16,083 nucleotides of DNA from Desulfofustis sp. Lineage in GTDB: Bacteria > Desulfobacterota > Desulfobulbia > Desulfobulbales > Desulfocapsaceae. The position numbers were made by a program, and so were the translations under genes. This document shows positions 12,708-16,083 of this stretch, piece by piece. Each line of letters opens with the position of its first letter. The stretch's first letter is position 1. The DNA lies in contig JAQYVS010000142.1 of the NCBI GenBank assembly GCA_030145365.1, forward strand, positions 1-16,083. Direction: 5' to 3'. The notes beneath the pieces are model-generated. The model was not told where the DNA came from, made no database searches, and was given only the letters and a program-made list of their open reading frames with translations.

Positions 12708-14942
12708 CTATTCTGTGATCTTGCTGAGTTTGCAAAGAGTGGTTTTATACTGTCCACCGCCGAATCCAGAACCACTGTCCTGGGGACCGGGAATGATCTG
12801 GTTGATCTGGTAGTCCCAGACACCAAACAGATCGGGCTCACTGCCCTTCATCTCCGGTTTCCACCAACTATGGAGCGTATGGATCATTTTGGGATGGACG
12901 CGCAGAGAAATTCTGACTTTTCGTTTAACCTTGCCCATGTCATTTTCCAGATGTATCCATTCTCCGTCATACACCCCGAATTTTTCAGCAGTTTCCGGAT
13001 GAACTTCAACATAGGGCTCGGGGTTTTTTTCCCTCAGCCACGGTATCATCCGATGCTCCGAATGGAAGAACATATGGGATCTGGCACCGGTGATCATAAT
13101 CAGGGGGTACTTTTCGTAGAGTTCCGGGGTGTTAACCGGTCCCTGAGCCGGTTCCCTATAAAACGGCAGCGGGTCCACCCCCCAGCCTTCAAACGCTTTT
13201 GAATAAAGTTCAATTCTGCCGGTTTGGGTGGTGAATCCCGGTTTGCCGTCATGGCGCAACAGCCCCTTTTCATGGCGTCGGTAGGGTCTGCTGCTGTGGC
13301 CTTTGGGAGGCATGGCCTGAGAGCCTTGTTTTACAAGCTCGTCAAAGGTGATATCGGCCACTGAAAGCCTGTCGTTGATAAGTTCTTTTACATTGTTATA
13401 TTTGCAGTTTGGATTGAGACGATTGGCCATCTCAATATTGATTTCCCAGTCGGATTTGCACTCGCCAACCTGAATGGTCTTATGCATAACACCCAGGGGA
13501 ACCCACCATGAGCGGAAGCTGTCTTTTTCAGCAAAAGTTGCTGCAGGAAGGACAATGTCAGCCAGGGCCATGGACGTTGGGTTGTGGAAGAGATCGACGA
13601 CCACCACGAAATCGAGCTTTTTCAAGGCTTCGTAGTGAAATTTGGCTCGTGCTGCCTGACCACCCAGAACATTGGCGGTCTGTATCCAGGCAGCTTTGAT
13701 GGGATAGGGTTTTCCTGAATCAATCTGGTCGATTACCATATCAGGCTGAGCCCAGCCTCGAAAACCTTTTACCATCGGATAGGTGTCACAGCCTATGCGT
13801 ACTGCATTGAGTTTATCAACCAGTTCCTGACCATACAACCCCACCAGTTCCTCAGTGGAATACGGATAAGTGGTAACACCGTGGGAAGGTCTGGCGATAA
13901 CGTTTCCACCCGGGTTGTCGACATTACCGGTAATACACCAGAGCTGAGAGATTGCCTGGGCAACGGTTGTTCCTTCCGGATTCATGTCAATGGGCACGCC
14001 CCAATGAATTGCGGCAGGGCTGCTGTTGGCATAAAGCCGTGCTGCTTCTATGATCAATTTTTCGGGAATCCAGGTGATTTCCGAAACCTTTGAGACCGGG
14101 TATTGCTGGACGCGCTCCTTGAGCCGGTCGAACCCGTAGGTCCACTTTTCTACAAATTCCTTGTCGTATAGTTCCTCGTTAATGATCACATTCAACATTC
14201 CGAGGGCGAGCGCTCCATCTGTTCCCGGTCTGATTTGCAGGTGATATTCAGCACGGGTCGACATCCAGGTGTTACGGGGGTCAATCGAGATGATTTTGCT
14301 GCCACGCTTCATGCAATCAACCACCCAGTGACCAAAGAATCCGTCTGAGCAGGTGGGCGGGGGGTTTTGTCCCCACACCACAATAACTTTGGGAACTTCG
14401 TACTCAGGATCATCATATCGCTTGGCGGAAAACTGACCCGCATCCATGACGCAGAAATCACCGAGTGTTGCCTTCATCCCGCCCAGTCTCGGGGTATAGC
14501 AGGATTGGCCTGAAAGTCCAAGCTGCACCCAGTTAGGGCTGCCATAGTTGTAACAGAGAAAAGAAATGGGTCCGCCTACGTCACGACCGGTTCCCTGGGC
14601 AAAAACCACAGATTCGGCCCCAAACTCGTCTCTGATTTTTTTGAGCTTGGTTTCGCAGATGTCGAAGGCCTCATCCCAGGATATTGGCTCAAATTTACCT
14701 TCCCCCCGGTTGCCGACCCGTTTGAGAGGTGTGGTAAGCCGATCAGGATGGTAAACGTATTGAGTGAGTGCGAGGACCCGTGGACAGGCTCTCCCCTGGT
14801 TCCAGGAGGCGTCCTCATCACCCTCAACTTTGATGAGTTTTCCGTCTTTGACATAAAGCTTTTGGCCGCATGCGCCGTGACAACCGGCTCCGGCTGACCA
14901 GATAGTGGTGGGAAATATCTCAACTCCCTTATGGTGGTCCAT
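12708..14942 (-). CDS. molybdopterin (Mo/W-bis-MGD) oxidoreductase, DMSO reductase superfamily, catalytic subunit
   Basis: A 744-residue catalytic subunit. It has an N-terminal Fe-S domain, a central molybdopterin core with 'LGLSGQSCYTPR' whose C148 is the likely Mo/W ligand, and 'IVVWGQNPP' and 'IVLPAATFAEKDS'. A C-terminal dinucleotide-binding domain lies at about 620-735 ('YPLIMITGARSHMFFHSEHR'). The Fe-S ligands are C21, C25 and C53 (GCHGAC ... GRACPR). The cysteine expected three residues before C21 is glycine (WSAGAG), so the cluster may be 3-Cys ligated; I recall WSAGxGCH as a subgroup trait. There is no Tat signal, so it is cytoplasmic. AGGAGG precedes the ATG. It heads the FeS-TRAP operon. 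The reaction (hydroxylation, dehydrogenation, reduction or hydration) cannot be fixed from sequence. Confidence 0.92.
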   Translation of the reverse strand: MDHHKGVEIFPTTIWSAGAGCHGACGQKLYVKDGKLIKVEGDEDASWNQGRACPRVLALTQYVYHPDRLTTPLKRVGNRGEGKFEPISWDEAFDICETKLKKIRDEFGAESVVFAQGTGRDVGGPISFLCYNYGSPNWVQLGLSGQSCYTPRLGGMKATLGDFCVMDAGQFSAKRYDDPEYEVPKVIVVWGQNPPPTCSDGFFGHWVVDCMKRGSKIISIDPRNTWMSTRAEYHLQIRPGTDGALALGMLNVIINEELYDKEFVEKWTYGFDRLKERVQQYPVSKVSEITWIPEKLIIEAARLYANSSPAAIHWGVPIDMNPEGTTVAQAISQLWCITGNVDNPGGNVIARPSHGVTTYPYSTEELVGLYGQELVDKLNAVRIGCDTYPMVKGFRGWAQPDMVIDQIDSGKPYPIKAAWIQTANVLGGQAARAKFHYEALKKLDFVVVVDLFHNPTSMALADIVLPAATFAEKDSFRSWWVPLGVMHKTIQVGECKSDWEINIEMANRLNPNCKYNNVKELINDRLSVADITFDELVKQGSQAMPPKGHSSRPYRRHEKGLLRHDGKPGFTTQTGRIELYSKAFEGWGVDPLPFYREPAQGPVNTPELYEKYPLIMITGARSHMFFHSEHRMIPWLREKNPEPYVEVHPETAEKFGVYDGEWIHLENDMGKVKRKVRISLRVHPKMIHTLHSWWKPEMKGSEPDLFGVWDYQINQIIPGPQDSGSGFGGGQYKTTLCKLSKITE

Positions 14943-15041
14943 GAACCTCCTCCCTATCCGTTGTAAAGTGATCCTGAACTCAAATGAATATCATGAAACG
15001 AGCAGGCTGAAATCACGCAAAATCTCATTATATTTACTGTC

Positions 15042-15057
15042 GCAAATTCCGTGCCAG
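15042..15057 (-). promoter_or_regulatory. sigma-54 (-24/-12) promoter of the molybdoenzyme-FeS-TRAP operon
   Basis: Minus-strand CTGGCACGGAATTTGC matches the consensus YTGGCACG-N4-TTGC exactly, with GG and GC separated by 10 bases. The next base is G instead of the preferred A/T. The start would be near 15030, leaving a leader of about 88 bases to the ATG at 14942. It points at the molybdoenzyme gene, and a sigma-54 activator gene is divergent from it. No other TGGCAC-TTGC pair was found in the intergenic regions of this window. Confidence 0.82.
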
Positions 15058-15088
15058 TGGCCGCTAAATAATAATAAAAGCTATGTAC

Positions 15089-15106
15089 TTGTTATGTCGA
15101 GAACAA
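15089..15106. promoter_or_regulatory. possible enhancer (activator) site
   Basis: TTGTT (15089-15093) and AACAA (15102-15106) form an inverted repeat with an 8-base centre, about 30-50 bp upstream of the sigma-54 -24 box. Activator sites usually lie 80-200 bp upstream, so the fit is only fair. The rest of the 308-bp gap 14943-15250 holds the two promoters and nothing gene-like. Confidence 0.25.
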
Positions 15107-15139
15107 TCACTGAATTTGGGTAAACTGGCGACGAGAGCC

Positions 15140-15168
15140 TTGATCATATCTACTAAATATCGTACCAT
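15140..15168 (+). promoter_or_regulatory. weak sigma-70 candidate for the activator gene
   Basis: TTGATC (15140-15145), a 17-bp spacer and TACCAT (15163-15168) each match 4 of 6 consensus bases, about 80 bp before the activator's ATG. It is a plausible but weak promoter. Confidence 0.3.
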
Positions 15169-15250
15169 ACTCCTTTATTTCGTAGGATTGTGGTGCGGTA
15201 TGAAGTCTCCCGTATCATAGAGGGTTCATTGCTTTCCACAGGTGTAATAC

Positions 15251-16083
15251 ATGCAATCCATGACCAATAATGTTCCGACTCCTGACACAATGGCTTCATC
15301 CATTAAAGAGCGTTTACAGTTTGAGACGCTGTTGGCTGATCTATCCACCAGATTCGTGAACCTGCCTGCTGACAAAATTGACATGGAGATCGAAACAGTT
15401 TTGCAGCGTATCACTGAAGCTTTGAATATCGACAGATGCAGTATTGCGCAGTTTACTGACGACCGCAACAAACTGCGTGTGACCCACGCCTATGCAGTCC
15501 CTGGCGTGACACCCATGCCGGATCTGATTCTCAATGAACAACAACCCTGGTACAGCCAAAGGTTATTTGAATGTGAACCTATCGTCATGAAAAGTATTGA
15601 TGAGCTCCCGGAAGAAGCAGCTGTTGAAAGAGAACATTGTTTGCAGCAGGGGATTAAATCGAGTGCTCTGATACCCTTGGCTGTGGGGGGCTCTTTCCTG
15701 GGGGTGGTCGGGTTTGCATCTCTGAAATCCGGGCGGGAATGGCCTGACGTATTGGTTCAGCGGCTCAATATGTTGGGGGTTGTATTTGCAAATGCATTGA
15801 TGCGAAAAGAAAAAGAACAAGAGCTTTTTAAGGCCTTCTCAGAGATACAGGATCTGAAAGAACGTCTCGAAGCAGAAAACACATATTTAAAAGAGGAAAT
15901 CAGTCTCCAATATCTACATGAGGAATTTATCGGTCAAAGTGATGCCATCAAAAATGTGTTGAATAAGGCTGAGCAGGTAGCCAAGCTGGACACTACGGTA
16001 TTGATTCTCGGTGAAACAGGAACCGGCAAAGAACTCATGGCCCAGGCCATACATAAACTGAGCAGACGCAGGAATAAGTCCAA
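15251..16083 (+). CDS. sigma-54-dependent activator with GAF sensor domain (FhlA/NtrC-like), cut by window edge
   Basis: About 277 codons are open from an ATG at 15251 (AGGTG six bases before it, in-frame TAA just upstream) to the right edge. I translated it directly. Residues about 20-183 form a GAF domain ('LADLSTRFVNLP', 'LNIDRCSIAQF', 'SSALIPLAVGGSFLGVVGF'), a pocket for a small ligand. Residues about 185-222 are a charged coiled-coil linker. The AAA+ domain begins at F226 (FIGQSDAIKNVL), with the Walker A motif GETGTGKE at 254-261. The GAFTGA loop, Walker B and the DNA-binding end lie beyond the window. There is no receiver domain, so control is probably by ligand rather than phosphorylation, as in FhlA. 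Divergent from the molybdoenzyme operon with its sigma-54 promoter, it is the obvious activator of that operon. Confidence 0.93.
   Translation, partial: MQSMTNNVPTPDTMASSIKERLQFETLLADLSTRFVNLPADKIDMEIETVLQRITEALNIDRCSIAQFTDDRNKLRVTHAYAVPGVTPMPDLILNEQQPWYSQRLFECEPIVMKSIDELPEEAAVEREHCLQQGIKSSALIPLAVGGSFLGVVGFASLKSGREWPDVLVQRLNMLGVVFANALMRKEKEQELFKAFSEIQDLKERLEAENTYLKEEISLQYLHEEFIGQSDAIKNVLNKAEQVAKLDTTVLILGETGTGKELMAQAIHKLSRRRNKS

Noticed and set aside
12708..12735. Longer start for the FeS protein at 12735
   Set aside because: It would overlap the molybdoenzyme by 28 bp and add 13 residues unlike the family; the ATG at 12696 has AGGAG at good spacing.
12364..14942. Pyrogallol-phloroglucinol transhydroxylase
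   Set aside because: That enzyme has larger subunits (about 875 and 274 residues) and no Fe-S cluster in its large subunit, whereas this one keeps Fe-S cysteines and has a 110-residue partner.
1..16083. tRNA, rRNA, CRISPR array, phage or defence system
   Set aside because: No regularly spaced repeats, RNA gene motifs, integrase, nuclease or toxin-antitoxin genes were recognised in either strand.

Overview
The window reads as a catabolic gene island from a moderate-GC bacterium, most likely an anaerobic or facultative Desulfobacterota-type (sulfate-reducer-like) organism. That placement is an inference. It rests on two complete DctPQM TRAP transporters, a cytoplasmic tungsto/molybdo-oxidoreductase of the 'WSAGxGCHxxC' type with a small 2x[4Fe-4S] partner, a GAF-type sigma-54 activator, and a BKACE enzyme. 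No rRNA, tRNA, CRISPR array or insertion sequence was seen.

Left block (1-3258, all minus strand): one tight operon reading FAH-superfamily hydrolase, NTF2/SnoaL-like protein, MhpB-like class III extradiol dioxygenase, and BKACE (DUF849), the last running off the left edge. Overlaps and short gaps, each with a Shine-Dalgarno or coupled start, point to one transcript. Together they look like a ring-opening and beta-keto-acid cleavage route. A universal stress protein gene (3494-3889, plus, TTG start) is divergent from it.

Middle block (3958-6892, minus): a full TRAP transporter, dctP-dctQ-dctM. It has a hairpin between dctP and dctQ and a pair of identical 10-bp direct repeats, 22 bp apart, upstream of dctP. 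Next come a broken histidine-kinase C-terminus (7157-7486), a DUF1330 gene (minus), a SnoaL-like gene (plus) and a GntR/FCD regulator (8549-9262, plus) with a good sigma-70 promoter.

Right block (9277-14942, minus): molybdo-oxidoreductase, FeS subunit, and a second full TRAP transporter (dctP-dctQ-dctM). Upstream of the molybdoenzyme lies a near-perfect sigma-54 promoter (15042-15057). Divergent from it is an FhlA/NtrC-like activator with a GAF sensor domain (15251 to the right edge). The simplest reading is that a small-molecule ligand sensed by the GAF protein switches on, through sigma-54, uptake of an organic acid by TRAP and its first redox step by the molybdoenzyme. The GntR regulator and the other operons would handle related substrates. 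The substrate itself cannot be read from the sequence.
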